Shown: positions 46,501-59,089 of the stretch, piece after piece | How positions within the stretch are numbered: the first letter of the stretch is position 1 | Layout: the number at the start of each line of letters is the position of its first letter | Assembly (NCBI RefSeq): GCF_921293095.1 | Contig: NC_060254.1 | Coordinates: 63,410,069-63,474,068 of the forward strand | Length of the DNA stretch: 64,000 nucleotides | Direction of reading: 5' to 3' | Origin: Ischnura elegans | Lineage: Eukaryota; Arthropoda; Insecta; Odonata; Coenagrionidae | The notes under the pieces: model-generated | Told to the model about the DNA's origin: nothing | What the model saw: only the letters and a program-made list of their open reading frames with translations | The model's database searches: none | Program-made: the position numbers and the translations under genes

Positions 46501-48897
46501 CTTCCTTATAGTATACGAGAATGAAAGAATTAGATTTTCCCAGAAAAAGACGTCCCGTTATTAATAAAAAATCTCCCAGATTGACAATCTAGTACGGTAG
46601 CGTAAGAAATTTTTAACCTTTAATACGCGAATATTGGTGATTTGGAAAATTTAATATAACAGTGAAATAGAAATTAAATATTGAAAATTAGTCTTAGCAG
46701 CTTTAGCCGTGGATTCTGTGAGTATTATTAATGTAATTTTTATGATTTTTTAGCAATAATGTAATTTTACCTCACCATGAAAAAGTATGTATTTCTTAAA
46801 TCACATAGTATTGACTTGAAGGCTTTGTCGAAATTAGCTTTTGCAAAGCGATTGGATAACTGTGGTCAAAGACTGGTATTGCACTTAATTTTTTAACGCT
46901 ATTATTGATTTGAATGTATGTAATAGCCATTTTAGGTGTCACATGAAGTCTTATTGGTAACTGCGTGTAAAAGGTAGCTGCTAATTACTTGATATTTTGA
47001 GTCTGAGTTGCAGTTTTTCCTATGGTTCATAGGATTCGGCTCGGCTAAACTGAACCGATTTGTATTCACTCCTATCGTGTTGGGGAACTATGGAATTTTC
47101 ATTAGAATCGAGTTTCAGTTGTATACTTTGAAATTTACGTTTCATATTTGCTGAAGTTAGGCGATATACTACTCCATAGATCGAGTGCCCAGCGCGATCG
47201 GGTATTGAGATCATCCTTTTTATATCCCGGGGCATGGTTCGCCATGAAAGGTCCATCAGAATTCATGATATGAGGTAATTTAAATTTCTGAAAAGGGATA
47301 TTGGACTTAACGCCAATATTTGGCAGCTCGTTAATTACTTCATTCCGCGTATGGCTTCAAATAGAATCCATGATATGAGGCAATTATGTAACCCAGCTGC
47401 TAAACGTAAGGTATATTTTTGAATGTGCTACTAGATTCCCCATTTTGGCTTTAAAATATGCCAGCACACTAGTTCCAGGGGGGAAAATAAACGCTTTTCA
47501 TCATAGAATTTACTGTAATTGGCTGCGGTTTTGTATTTACAGAGAGAGAGCTGGCCTTCACGAAATCCTAATTTTATAACACTTTCGGAAGCCGATTTTG
47601 AATAAATATTTGTTAGAAACGTTTCAAATTAATGGTAAAAAGGTTGCAAAAAAGCTGGATAATATTTATTGATTGTTCCATTATTTTCCGTGCTATTGAG
47701 GATCAAATTATTTAACACGTCCAAGCTGGATGCGATGTTTGATTAACGCTGTTAATTACTATAGCAAAAAATATTCCACAAAGTTGAACAAAGAAATAAG
47801 TAACAATTAGCGCTAACTTAACCGGTAAATCACTGTAGGATGAAAATATTTATAACCTCAGTCTTTTTGCCAATCTGCATTATTAGTGCCGTGTTTATCG
47901 TGATTTTCAGCTCTGCTTACGCTTCCCAAATCAACGGGTGTGAAAAATTCACCATTTGTGATTTAATTGGGACATATTGGCATCGAAAATTAGGCCACGA
48001 AGGGAGCTCTCGTTTTAAATTTTGAATAGCATATTGCTAAATTTGCCTTCCTGATGGCAAAGAGAGCTCTAATCCATTTAAAGTGATTATTGCAGTGTCA
48101 AATGTATTAGCTACGGCGACTATTTTCCTGTTTAGAATTTTTTTTCCATCGTCACAACATTCTCTGATTGAATTATAGTAGCAATGTCCATAGATAAGCA
48201 GAAGAAATAATATTCGAAATATTTCCATTCGAGTGAGTTTTTGAATGTTGATAAATTTCGCAATTGCATAACGAAGTACCGGAGACAAAATTAGTTGAAG
48301 CTACCGAAACCATTTTGTCATTTCATGATGTAAAAATTAAAAATTAGTAACTGCTGCCATCGCGCTAAGCAATTTATATTTTGTCTCTTAGAGATACGTT
48401 TTTATGTATGCCTGTGTATATTAGTAAATTTAAATTTTCTTATAGTTTTCCAAGTTATAGTGCTGGTTACTTTGGAACGTTGAACTAAATTTCACAAGAA
48501 AAGTCAGATCATCTTCATACCTCAGTCCGTGCAACTACTGTATGATTACGACAAATTAATTTGATTCGATCGACATCAGCAAGTTTTGGTTATTCTCTGT
48601 GTCTGACATAATGTTTCTCTAAAAATATTAAATATAGAAATTATAATTTACTAAGATTGCTCATAAGCATAAAAAGGATTATTATTATTAGATTCTTGAA
48701 TATAATTGAAATGTTCGAAACAGATTGAGTCATAATTATGGTAAAATATGGGATATACCTTAAGTCCTAATTTCGAAACAGCACTAAGATATTTCGCCGC
48801 TCGTGGAGTGTATAGTGCAATGCTGGTATGACAGTGAACTCACTTAAGATCGCCACATGAGAAAATGTTTTCTAACGTGAACGCCACTTACCTTCAT
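43525..48897 (-). CDS. Short His-rich retinin-like cuticular protein, gene 4
   Basis: Exon 1 is inferred as ATGAAG at 48897-48892 with consensus donor GTAAGT; exon 2 runs 43851-43528, stop 43527-43525, after acceptor CCCGCAG. The intron is 5,040 bp, phase 0, the longest of the five, and contains a MITE. The 110-residue product begins MKAFLFVCLAVVGAASAG (cleavage before G18). The motif is partial: HSSRVGGNFAYSTVEG (residues 32-47) is intact, but the preceding TPSLDSAV is replaced by VIPGAVT. The tail is rich in HHG, HHGVV and HHGLA and ends LAVHHG, without the Tyr-rich end of genes 1 and 2. TATA box upstream of exon 1. Function as a secreted cuticle component is inferred from family. The pairing of exons across 5 kb is inferred and is the weakest part of the model. 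Confidence 0.86.
43993..44250. mobile_element. MITE-like element in intron of gene 4
   Basis: The left end TTAAGCGCAGGGATGCCGA pairs with the complement of the right end TTAAGCAGTGGCGCCGAA; GGGGGGGCCC and GGGCCCCC lie just inside. About 255 bp, non-coding, some 140 bp inside the intron from exon 2. Confidence 0.6.
44255..48885. other. Long intron 1 of gene 4
   Basis: No further exon is recognised in it. A degenerate CTAT/TCTA microsatellite lies at 46172-46225, and a short direct repeat (TCATGATATGAGG and CCATGATATGAGG) at 47262 and 47371. Open frames are short and unrecognised. Confidence 0.5.
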
Positions 48898-48976
48898 GGT
48901 GCACTGTTGAGAGAATGAGACCTTGCCCTTGCTTGATCGAGAAACTAATCAGCCTCGTCGAGCGAGATGTCACGGC

Positions 48977-48984
48977 CTTATATA
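48977..48984 (-). promoter_or_regulatory. TATA box of gene 4
   Basis: TATATAAG on the minus strand, within the palindrome CCTTATATAAGG, about 85 bp upstream of the ATG. Confidence 0.7.
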
Positions 48985-49384
48985 AGGTCTGGTACTATCG
49001 CTCAATGCTCACCCGTGGTTCAAATTCCGGACTCACACCTAAGCTTGGAGTTGTATCCTATGATAGCCACGCCCCGTGGGTCTCTGCCGCAATCAATGGA
49101 TGCACGCAGTGTCCTGTCAGTATACTAGAACCATATCTAGCAACTGCTTCAGAATAATTCGCCTCGAAGGACAGGCATGGGCGTATGCTCCAGGCGAAAA
49201 GGGGCGGTACTTGGCCAACGTCCTAATACTACCTGAGGGACATGCTCGGTTTTCAAGTCAACAAGAATGCATTTGAAATCCCTGTTGCTCATTGCATCAT
49301 AGCGTAAACCTTCTCATTTCCACTGCTATTATTATTTAGTCATACTCAAGGTCTAAGAAAAATTGCGTTTAAACTGAAATTTAA

Positions 49385-49445
49385 GGGTAGATTGCGATAT
49401 TTGGTAGAACTGTGTAACAGGAAACATAATCACAGATACGCTAAT
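49385..49445. repeat. Dispersed block shared with the upstream region of gene 2
   Basis: ATTTAAGGGTAGATTGCGATA, TTTGG, TGTGTAACAGGAAAC and AATCACAGATACG match 19755-19815 in order and orientation. An inverted TCTGTGATTACGG lies at about 49652, so it might be the end of an element. Confidence 0.6.
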
Positions 49446-49449
49446 ATTG

Positions 49450-51640
49450 TACAAATGTTCTGCAAATATTTGATGGTGCATCCAGGTTTCAACACTACAT
49501 ACTCTGCCAATCTCAAAGGTGCGCCTTTACAATTTTATTAATTTAATTGTAAAAATAATCTTAATTAATTTATTTATAAAATATAAATGTTATTAGCTTA
49601 TTCCAGATTTTTAATAATTAAATAATTCGTGGAAGATAAAATATTATTGTGTCTGTGATTACGGTTAATTAAAACTGAAGTACTTGTGTATGGGTTATTC
49701 ATTCAATGTAAAATTATAATAGTAAGCCATGCCACTTCCGTTATAAGTTGCTTTCCGCGTGCAAGAAATCTTATAAGAAAACAGATAAGGCCCAACATAT
49801 TGAATGAGAAGAAATTAAGAAATGGAGTGTTAAAAGTGTCATCTCACATTCTATTACCTGCTTCAAATTATTTTTACTTAAATTACGATTCCGCAGATAG
49901 AATTAGTTTTTTTTCATGTTGTTTATGAATATTGTAAGCTATTACTATGCGTTCCTCTCAAATTTAATTCATTCACTTATCCTTCAATCCGCTATTTCGC
50001 CAGCTGTATCGAAATTATCTCATTTGCACTTCATTTCTTTTGCCCGAGTCTTCTGTTTAACGTATCATCAAATACTGGAATAAAGTTACAGTTGTTTAAA
50101 AGTTGGTCCTGTGCTTCTTTGATGATTTTATTTTCTTAACGGCTATTCTTTCGTAGAGGTACAAAAAGGAAATTCTGCTTTATTTTAATTTTTCGTTATA
50201 ATTTATTAAGAAACATTAATTCAATATTGGTAGGTAGGTATCCTATAAAGTGATATTTCATATACATTTTTTGCCAATTTACTTTGTGGGCACAACTCGT
50301 GTCAATCTAAAATGAATGGCAAGTAAGCTATATCTGTCATTTGGAGATATTTTTATTTCTTATTTATTTTTTAAAAACATTTTATTTTGTGAATCCGTGT
50401 GTGTTGTTATTATTTTAATTAACAGCGCTCATGATTTTTCAGCGAAGTCATGCTACCTCTCGATATTGCATAAATATCCTTGAAAGTAATGCATCATCAA
50501 AAGATTCCATCAAAATTAGGCGCAAATAGAAAAAATAGCAAAATGTAATTCGCCTCTGATAATTCGTATTTATTGAAGCGACTTTAAAACACGACCTTTT
50601 CCTCTGCTGTCGCATCACTTTTATATCCTCATTCATTAAACTTGCTCATGCCAAACATTGAAGTCATTAAAAAATACTTGAATGAATTTATGACGAATAC
50701 CTAGTGAATAACAGAACTGAAAAATATTTTTTCATTCTAATAAATAAAAGGAGAAATTTGTTTCCGTGAACAGCAGGCTGAAATTTTAGCATAGGTGTGA
50801 CAACCATATAATTTTGTTTACATTGTGCTTCATTTGTAACAGAAAATAGCTAAATATGTACACGCATTTTCCCTAATATGTATGGCTTACGGCTGGCCAT
50901 ATATATTTGGCTGGTGTCGTTAGGAAACTATTGAACTTAGATTTTATAACCTTTCGTTTATATGCATATTTAACTGAGCCCCACCTAGTGGTTTTCAGAT
51001 CTATTAAATCGTTTGTATAATAAAATAAATTCATTCAAGATAGTGGAGTGGATTCATTTCTCTGGGCCATCTGTTATTAAATAATGTCATACAGAACAAT
51101 GAATCACGCGGAATTTGGTTGTTGTTAAGATACAACAAAGCTGCAAGTACCCTTGAATTAGGCATGTGATTCCACGAAAATATTAGTAATTAGTTCACAC
51201 ATGGTTAATATTGAAAAAATATTTTTTTGGGAATAGTATTGGACTGCAGCTGATTGATTGTAGCTGTCGTGGGAGGCGCATCTAATAATGTCTAATTCAA
51301 CCTTTTTCGCCATTTGGAGTTATAGCATGTAAATGTATGTATAATTATGTGCATGAATATTGGAATGCAGAAATAATTGTAACACTTGACATTTACTTCA
51401 CACATCTGGATTGAAATATTCTTTATAAATGTTATAAATGTTGATGAAAAAATATATTTCTTTGGAAAATCGACAGCAACAAAAACCCAGGTCTAATTTT
51501 TTATTAGCCTAATGGCAGGACTGAATCGGAATCTTCTACCAAGCGCCTGAGCTTTTAAAACGGCGTGTACAATATGTATTTTGAACGTTTATTTCATTAG
51601 TTTTTTGGAATAAAAATGCTTGTAAAATTATCGATCATTT
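49450..51640. other. Gene-less stretch between genes 5 and 4
   Basis: AT-rich, no supported gene, no clear element beyond the inverted CACAGATA pair noted at its left edge. Confidence 0.5.
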
Positions 51641-51642
51641 TT

Positions 51643-51663
51643 TTTATTACTTTGCAGTTTATT
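51643..51663 (-). terminator. Two poly(A) signals of gene 5
   Basis: AATAAA occurs on the minus strand at 51663-51658 and 51648-51643, 175-190 bp beyond the stop of gene 5. Confidence 0.6.
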
Positions 51664-51834
51664 GAGCAGCTTGTGGAGAGGAAGAGAGAAGGGATGAAGG
51701 TTGAAGAAAGTGGTAGGCTTGGAGATCGGGCGAGTTTGGTCTGGGTTGTTGCGTACTTCGTGGTGCCGCATAATCCCAGTGAGGGTACAATTAAAGCTTT
51801 TCACCGAAGAGCTCGAGGTTCAAGTGGAATCCTC

Positions 51835-54613
51835 TCAGCCGTGGACGATGACTCCGTGGTGCACACCGTGCAGAGGGGCGAGGTGCACGCCGTGGGCAAC
51901 TACTCCGTGGTGCACGCCGACGACCGCTGCGGGCGCCACGACTGCAGCGTGGTGCACGACTGGTGCGTGGTGCACGACCGGGACCACGGGTGCGTGGATG
52001 AGTGGGTGCAGGATGCCGGCAGAGGCGACTCCAAGGAGGGCCAGGGCGCAAACGAACATGACGGCCTGTGGAGGAGCAGAAGAGAGAAGTTACTTGGTTA
52101 GTGATGGAAAAATTTTGGTTCGATATCGATTTTTCAAGCCATCGATATGGAGAGCAATATGTATTCGAGAAATCGATTTTTATTTGTTTTAAATAGAAAT
52201 GCAAAGCTCGAATTTTGAACATGAAGCGAAATATGATCCAAATGATCGATTAATAGAAAAACAATTGACGTTTCTTTTAAAAAACATTTTGCACATAAAC
52301 ACATTTGTTGTTAATTCGAAAATATTTCAATATTGTACTCATTTGAGAAGTTGAAAAAAATCATGTAAAATATAAATCATACATGCTTGAATTACTCGTA
52401 TTAGTGGTAAACATTTACAAGTTTAAGCAAATTTCACTTTTGGGATCGCCGCTTTATATCAGCCGGATTTACCAACGTTTTTAAGAAAGATCAACTGAAT
52501 GAGATGCTTCCTTGATGATCCATGACTTTGCTTTTTAATTTTACCGGCCTTATGGAAAAATATTTCGCATGGGACGGATGGCGTTATCGTAGGCCGGTAG
52601 CGACACTGCTGAGATTAAACGAAATGGTCGAGATCATTCGTTATCGTAGAAACATCGAGTTTGGATTGGAACATGAAGATCTTGGCTCGATCGATTTCCT
52701 CGATTTTTTCTATTTGCTGTTTAAATTCGATTTTAGATTGTTATTAAAATCGATTTTTCCATCACCATGCTCGGTGACCAAGTAGAGCCTCAAGGAAATC
52801 CATTTAAAGTCCACTTTACGGAGAAATTGGGGGAAGTAGACGTTAATGAATAGGAAGGAGCTTATGAGAGGATCGTTATGTAAGAGTTTAAAGACAAGGT
52901 TAGTGAAAAAAGGTTAGTGAAGAGTCTGGAAGAAGGAGGATCAGAGAAGACTGGAGGCGTTCGAGATTTGGGTAAGGATGAGAATGGAGAAGGATAAGTG
53001 GAGGGAGGGTAGAAGGAACGACGAAGTGCTGGAAATGGTGGGCGAGGGGAGTGAATGAAAGGGAGTAGGACTTATTGTGAATAGAAAAGGGAAGTACATG
53101 ACGGAAGGGGAGGCTGCCAGAATCCTTTGATTTTAACTAATGACCAAGCACCTACCTAATGAAACCTACCTTTATCGTTAGAATACTTTAATAATAATAA
53201 GTGCTCCCCACGGGTAATTATCACCTATTATTTCTTTGAAATGGTCTTAATCCAAAAAATAGTTGTTCAAGTATAACATAAAATAATTCACCCGAGTATC
53301 AGCATGCCAATTTAGATAATTTAATGAGAGTATGTCTTCGGCACTGTGTATGTATTTTAACTAGGGAATAAAATTGAAGTTAAGTAAAAAATAAGTAAGA
53401 AACTAGTCGGCGGTGATAAGTAATTGTGCAGCATTGGATGCCCCCTCTAAAATTAGCTTCGCGTGTTTGAGAGGATGTACAAGTTTTGAAGCGTTGCAGA
53501 AGGCGTTACTTTGGGGTCGAAAGTGGTATCGTACTATCTACAACACTTGTGACCGATATCCTGGAACTTATCCGGCGCCTTCCCCGAGGAAAGTTTTCTT
53601 CTTCATTACATATGCAGCCGAGTCCAATAAAACTTTTGCCACGGGCAAGCGTATCGGAGAAAATAAGGTTTTGGTACTTTATGCATGAGAGCATTTTGTT
53701 TTATACCAATTTCCGATCCTCTTCTAAATTTGATTCTTTAATTAAAATTATTTCTATGCCACCCGCAGTTATTTTTTTACATATAAACTTTTAAATGTTA
53801 AATAATAATATTATAACTACAATTTAGGCTTCATCTCACATATACTAATGGTCCATTTGTTTGAAAAATCATTATTTTCTTAAAAATATTGCTATGAAAC
53901 GTAGCACGTGAATGATTTTCATATGATATTATTTTTCAATCAATAATGAGCTAGACTACAAAAGTTGCTAGTGGAACCATCCAGAATTTTTGTAGTGTTA
54001 TGCATTCATGATTCATCTTACTCCAAACAAGTACGATCTTTCCATGTTTGCCAGCGTTTGTTCTATCGACCTCTAGTTTAATATGCAAATGTAAATATAA
54101 GGGGTCGAGAGGATAAGGATATACATTCGATATTTAAATTTCCATATTACTATTGCATTGTTATGTCTTTAGTGTATATGTATCCGTTGGTTTTACAATG
54201 CTAGAATGCGTCCTATTTTCTGGTTAACCCTGTGTAACCATGATCTGCTTCTAAGAGAAATTAAATTTCAAGAATTCACATTTTTAAAATGTGAAAATTT
54301 CTGCTCAATCATAATTATTTCGGTATCTACATACGTCGCCATTAAACTTTAAAGTACGAAAGAACACGTAGAAATCTTTCCTGAATAGAGCTAAAATTGT
54401 GTACATTTTTGATGCTACTTAGAAGTAACATTGGCGTTAACAGGTGAAGTTATAATGGCTTAACTACGGCGTTTTTTTAATTCGAGAGAAATATTTCGCC
54501 AATTATAAGTACTAAGGCTACAATATTACTTAGGAACAGAACCACCAACTAGTTAAAAAAGACTCTTACTTAGAATATTGTCTAAGTTCTGTAACTCCTT
54601 CACTTACCTTCAT
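51835..54613 (-). CDS. Retinin-motif-less cuticular protein, gene 5
   Basis: Exon 1 is ATGAAG at 54613-54608 with donor GTAAGTG; exon 2 runs 52065-51838, stop 51837-51835, after a pyrimidine-rich acceptor ending CCACAG. The intron is 2,542 bp, phase 0. The 78-residue product begins MKAVMFVCALALLGVASAG, a signal peptide of the same kind as its neighbours, and continues HPLIHAPVVPVVHHAPVVHH, then AAVVAP, GVHHGVVAHGVHLAPLHGVHH and GVIVHG (shown in pieces). There is no SRVGGNFAYS motif, so only gene plan, position and His/Val repeats tie it to the cluster. It is the shortest of the five. It could be a decayed retinin-like gene or a separate low-complexity cuticle gene type. Confidence 0.8.
52100..52766. 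mobile_element. TIR element rich in TCGAT, in intron of gene 5
   Basis: The left end AGTGATGGAAAAAT and the complement of the right end GGTGATGGAAAAATCGATTT form inverted ends; TCGATTTTT recurs inside near both ends. It begins 35 bp from exon 2 of gene 5. The frame at 52522-52785 across its right half is unrecognised. Family not assigned. Confidence 0.55.
52900..53135 (+). mobile_element. LINE C-terminal fragment
   Basis: Translation from 52944 reads RRLEAFEIWVRMRMEKDKWR, then EGRRNDEVLEMVGEG before a frame change, the signature following the reverse transcriptase in many arthropod LINEs (compare EAFEMW...W...N..VL). It overlaps in protein position with the fragment at 6.8 kb. Heavily truncated, inside intron 1 of gene 5. 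Confidence 0.65.
53140..54595. other. Remainder of intron 1 of gene 5
   Basis: Three overlapping short frames at 53413-53794 are unrecognised. No further element seen. Confidence 0.45.
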
Positions 54614-54697
54614 GGTTGTTTTGTTAGGTGGCTGGACTGGGAGATGTTGAGTTGAACTGTTCGAGCTTATTGATGCAAACACCACCGGTTGGATCGT

Positions 54698-54705
54698 CTT
54701 TTATA
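54698..54705 (-). promoter_or_regulatory. TATA box of gene 5
   Basis: TATAAAAG on the minus strand about 92 bp upstream of the ATG. The upstream 250 bp are GC-rich with G-runs, like the region upstream of gene 3. Confidence 0.72.
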
Positions 54706-55009
54706 GTGCGGCACACTCGATGTTAAAGGCGGGGGAGTTTAGCCCTTCCGGGTGCAGGCCGAGGGGGAGGGAATAGAACGGGTGGGTGATCGTAGTGAGT
54801 GGAAGGGTGGTAGGAATTCATTTCAACCCCCCACCACACTTTGCAAGGGCGATAATCACCGTGGTGATCACCAACAGAATCGAACGCGAATCCTTCGATG
54901 GGACATAATTTCCCGCGTTCTGACAAGAGCTACGACCTCGCTTTGCAGGGAGGTGAGAATGGCCGCTGGATCAGTTTTAATTATGCGGGTAATCTATGGG
55001 AACTAGTGG

Positions 55010-58000
55010 AGGTCACTTCATTTCCCATTAAATTCTCGTGATTTCTTACGAAAAAGTAATGTAAATTTCAAACTATCGTGTGCGGAAATCAATGGATAAT
55101 TTAGTCTTAAAACTATTCGGAACGGTATCTTAAGAACGTGGATGGTTCATATAAATTAGGTCTGTACCTACCTCTATCCATAAATTTATAATGAATGGGA
55201 ACCACTGAAAATTTTTATTCTGATAAATATAAATACATTGACCAAATTTTCCTCTTATATTACATTATGTAATGATCGATCGTGGTTGCGTTACCAACGT
55301 AATTTATCCATATGATGTTTAGTCATCCCGTTATATTCCGGTGGAATTACTTTCAATCTAGATATTCTGGCAGTCAATGAGTAGTAATTACTAAAAATTT
55401 ATTGATTCGGTTAGTTTTTATGTGGAATATTTTCATTTTTAAATGTATTTAAATGTATAAATATTTTTGGTCGATTAAATTTTTGAGATATGAAAATATT
55501 ATAATGTAAATGCATGCATAATTACTCTGTACTTACATTAAAACCATCCCCCAATGAGATCAGTCGTTAAAAGAAGTGGTGGTTGGAGATATAAAAAAGG
55601 TATGATACACAAATAAGGATCAAGGATTGAATGGTTATTGTAATTTAATATCTCATAAAATATATTTTATTTATTTTATTGGCTTATTATTGTGATTAAG
55701 GTAAAAGTTAAATATAAAATATAAATTCATTACTTTTTATTTAATGTAACTGTTCATGTTATCAAGGATATTGCATTCAAATTAATTTTCTATAAATTCT
55801 TTGTGAAGCATAATTGATAGCGCTATATTATAAGCTGCACTCGTAAAGGGAGGGATTTTATCTTCCATGAATATTTTACAATGTATATACACTCTATCTC
55901 TGTTTAGGCCAAGGCAGGCTATTAGCCTTCTCAGTTGCCCAGTTGCAGGATGTGGTTTCCGCCCCGCAACGATAGAGAATTCGCCGCCCAAATATAGGCA
56001 TTTGGTAGTGATGGGTGATCTTTCAACATTGGCTCATCTTAATCACACTGTAAATTCATTAAAATTGTCCTATAACGAGATCGGTCTTGAGAGGTAGGTG
56101 TTCGATGGAAGTAAACTATGAAAAAGTCTTTAGTGTGTAGAAATGTGCCCTTCTATTATCTTTTTTTATGTGCACGTTTCATTATATAACGATATAATTA
56201 TTGCGATTTAGGCTGAAGCATTTCCGATCATGATGTCTTTATATTCACGAACGTTTCTTGAGGGCATATAGCACCAAAAAGGAATGACCAAGGATTGCAC
56301 AGTTGTTGGTGCTTCAAATAAGATATTATATTTTTTCAAATCGTATTGAACATGAAAGCTGATTGAATGGGTTAGACGTCATTGGTAGTGGCTTATTTAT
56401 GCATTTGATTAAACGATGTACTATGATATTAAAACTGAAGATTATATTGCTGAATTGCTGAAAAATAAAATCTGAAAAATGTATGCTGTTATATTTTTTA
56501 AAGCCTTTCGGGTTTTATTTTTTCCTGTCATTGATGAACTCAATTTAAGAGAGGATATTGAAATATTGGAAACATTAGCAAGTGTATTCATTGAGTAAAT
56601 ATTAATGTTTACCTCCCGAAATGTGTTGATTTAACTAAGAATGAGAATATATATTTGCATGGTCATGAATATAGCTGGAGAAGTTGAGTGAAATTGGTGG
56701 TAATTTGTCCCTTCAGGTCATCGATAGTTGTTCTCAAATTAATTTAATCATCAGTGTAAATATGTTTATGTGTTTATTCAGCATCATCGTATTGTGTTTA
56801 CGTGAAAGTTAAATTTCAGAATTTCATCGTGCACAAAGTTTACATTGAATTAATTGTGATGAGGTATTGTGATTGTTAGTTCAAGGTATTTGCATTGTAA
56901 TGGGTTTTATCAATGAATGGAGACTGAAATTTAAACAGAGTTCCATGACCTTAGATTAAGTTTTGGCTTGACTATAGAGAAGAAAACGTCTCTTTATTTA
57001 CATAAATTAAGGTAATGGCTGCGGCATAATTGTCCCATTGAAGTTTTAACGTAGATATTAAGATAGACTTCGAATTTCGAATTTTTAAATCACCTAAAAG
57101 TCGGAAGGGAATGTCATCAAAAAGCAAAAATTATTTCGATGTGTATATTGTAAACCTCTACATTATGTAGCGTAATAGGTGTATCATCCAGTAAATTATT
57201 TAATTTGGTACGGGTATTATTTCCAATTACAATTAATTTTTATTTACATGATACGTTTATTTGAAGAATAGAATTCAGAATGATACTGGCAAATAGTAGT
57301 CATAACCAAAGGGGGGATTATAACATATAAATGCATCATATCTGAGAGTTATTAGTCTACTACGTGGCTAGTTTAATCAGCATTATTTGTTTAGGCTAAT
57401 CCATCCTTTCTCTGTTTGATGTTTTGGTCGCTTTGGCTTGATCTGATCGACCGAGTGAAGGGTAGTTTACGTAACGTTATTAAAAACCCACCGTACACGC
57501 TTTTTTTTTCTGTTTTTTTCATCTCGAACTGGAACTAAATATTTAAATTCTCCGTTTCACCGGGTGGTACGGAGGGTGGGTGATACTGGGAGTTAGGAGG
57601 CCAAGTGATATCGACAGCGCGGGCGGTCACTTTGAGGCCTAAACCAATCACACCTCTGAATTAAGCCTGATCCCATGTGTGTTTGTCTGTCCGCGCTTAG
57701 AGTGTGATGTTGCATAATATTTGCAACTCAATGGCTCACCCATGGTATATTCAAACCCTTCCCCTGCCCACTACCTTCATTTTTCCAATTGGTAAAGAGA
57801 TGCGTGTTAATGTTAGAATATAGTATGAATAGTGAAAGAGATTTTACAATATAAATAAGTACTTAATTCATATTCCAGCACTTCACTCTTCAGTAGATAC
57901 TCCGGTTTTGTTCTCATGCCATGTTCCATCAAGCTCTTTAATAGTGATATAATATTCTTACATCGTTGTATGTGTTATTAGTTACGAATAAGTGGGGTAT

Positions 58001-59085
58001 TGCCATTTTGTATGTCTAGTGTATATACATATGTGTAGATTTTACTCTGTAGAACACCTTTATTCTATCCTTTACTCAATGGTTTATTTATTTCCGAATT
58101 TTAGTCTCTGTTTTACACAAGTTGTAATGGCTCAAATTACATTTTTCTTCATTAAAATGAATATTCTATTTTAATTTGACGTATATTTTCCTCAGCAGGG
58201 GGCCGCATGAATTTTTAAGCATTGGTATCCAATGGAAAGTGATTACTCTGATTTTCATCTATTTAATTGTTGAAATGTCTCGTCCAATTCCACTATTTTC
58301 TTTCTACGCCTCCTACTTCCAATAATAAATGGAGAAAATGATTCTACTTCAGGGAAGTATCTTCCGTCGCCCCTCGGAATTATTTCGTAGTCCTTATGGT
58401 ACCGAAGGAGGAATACAATGAATCAAACTGCTTGAAGAAGCAAATGGTTTAGAAGGAGGTGTACTTAGGTCTGGTTCATTCAATCCAATCATCTTGGAGG
58501 CTTAACCTCAGTGAAGGAACCCGCTTGTAGTGGAAACGAATCGGCGATATGTGCTCAATGAGGCTTGTGAAATTCACAATGTGAGTTCCACGTGTCCTTC
58601 CTCCTACTAATACCTAATCCATATAGATATATATACGTCTTAAGCAAAGGTAATTTGCTGGTGTTCGTCCAATAGGAATTGAACGGGAGCATTGGAAAAT
58701 TATAGAGATGAAAGTTTTAGTTCTGGAGTTGGGAAGACTTTGGTGCCAGTGTAATCCATGAAAAAAAGCGCGGAAAACATTGTCCGGGATTGCCAGGAAT
58801 GAGGAAATTTTGGAAAAATTTGCTATGGCGGTGACGCGGGGAAGCGAAAGGGATATGGAAAGGGATTGTTTGCGCAGCAGTAAAACAAAAGGTAGTGCAA
58901 AAGGAATAGTGTAAAAACAACGAAGTCCGGCGTCCTTGGACTGTAATCCAAAGTTCTTTTTTCCCGTACGCGATCGCAGTTACGTTTCCATCACTTTTGT
59001 GTCTTGTTATATCCATCCTTTGTTTTTGTACCCCCTTAGCCTATCCTCATCTCCAACCGGCAATAGCAAACATTGTCGACCCACC
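55010..59085. other. Gene-less intergenic stretch
   Basis: AT-rich and without a supported gene. An ATGAAGGTAG-like site on the minus strand at 57780-57771 lacks a TATA box and a partner exon. The frame at 58717-59016 is unrecognised. Confidence 0.45.
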
Positions 59086-59089
59086 CTCT

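Noticed and set aside
51616-52192. 161- and 163-codon plus-strand frames and a 143-codon minus frame over gene 5
   Set aside because: Antisense or off-frame readings of exon 2 and its flanks; the Thr/Trp/Cys-rich and Arg/Pro-rich products are typical shadows.
57771-57780. A sixth ATGAAG micro-exon on the minus strand
   Set aside because: The donor (GTAGTG) is weak, no TATA box sits at the usual distance and no retinin-like second exon follows downstream.
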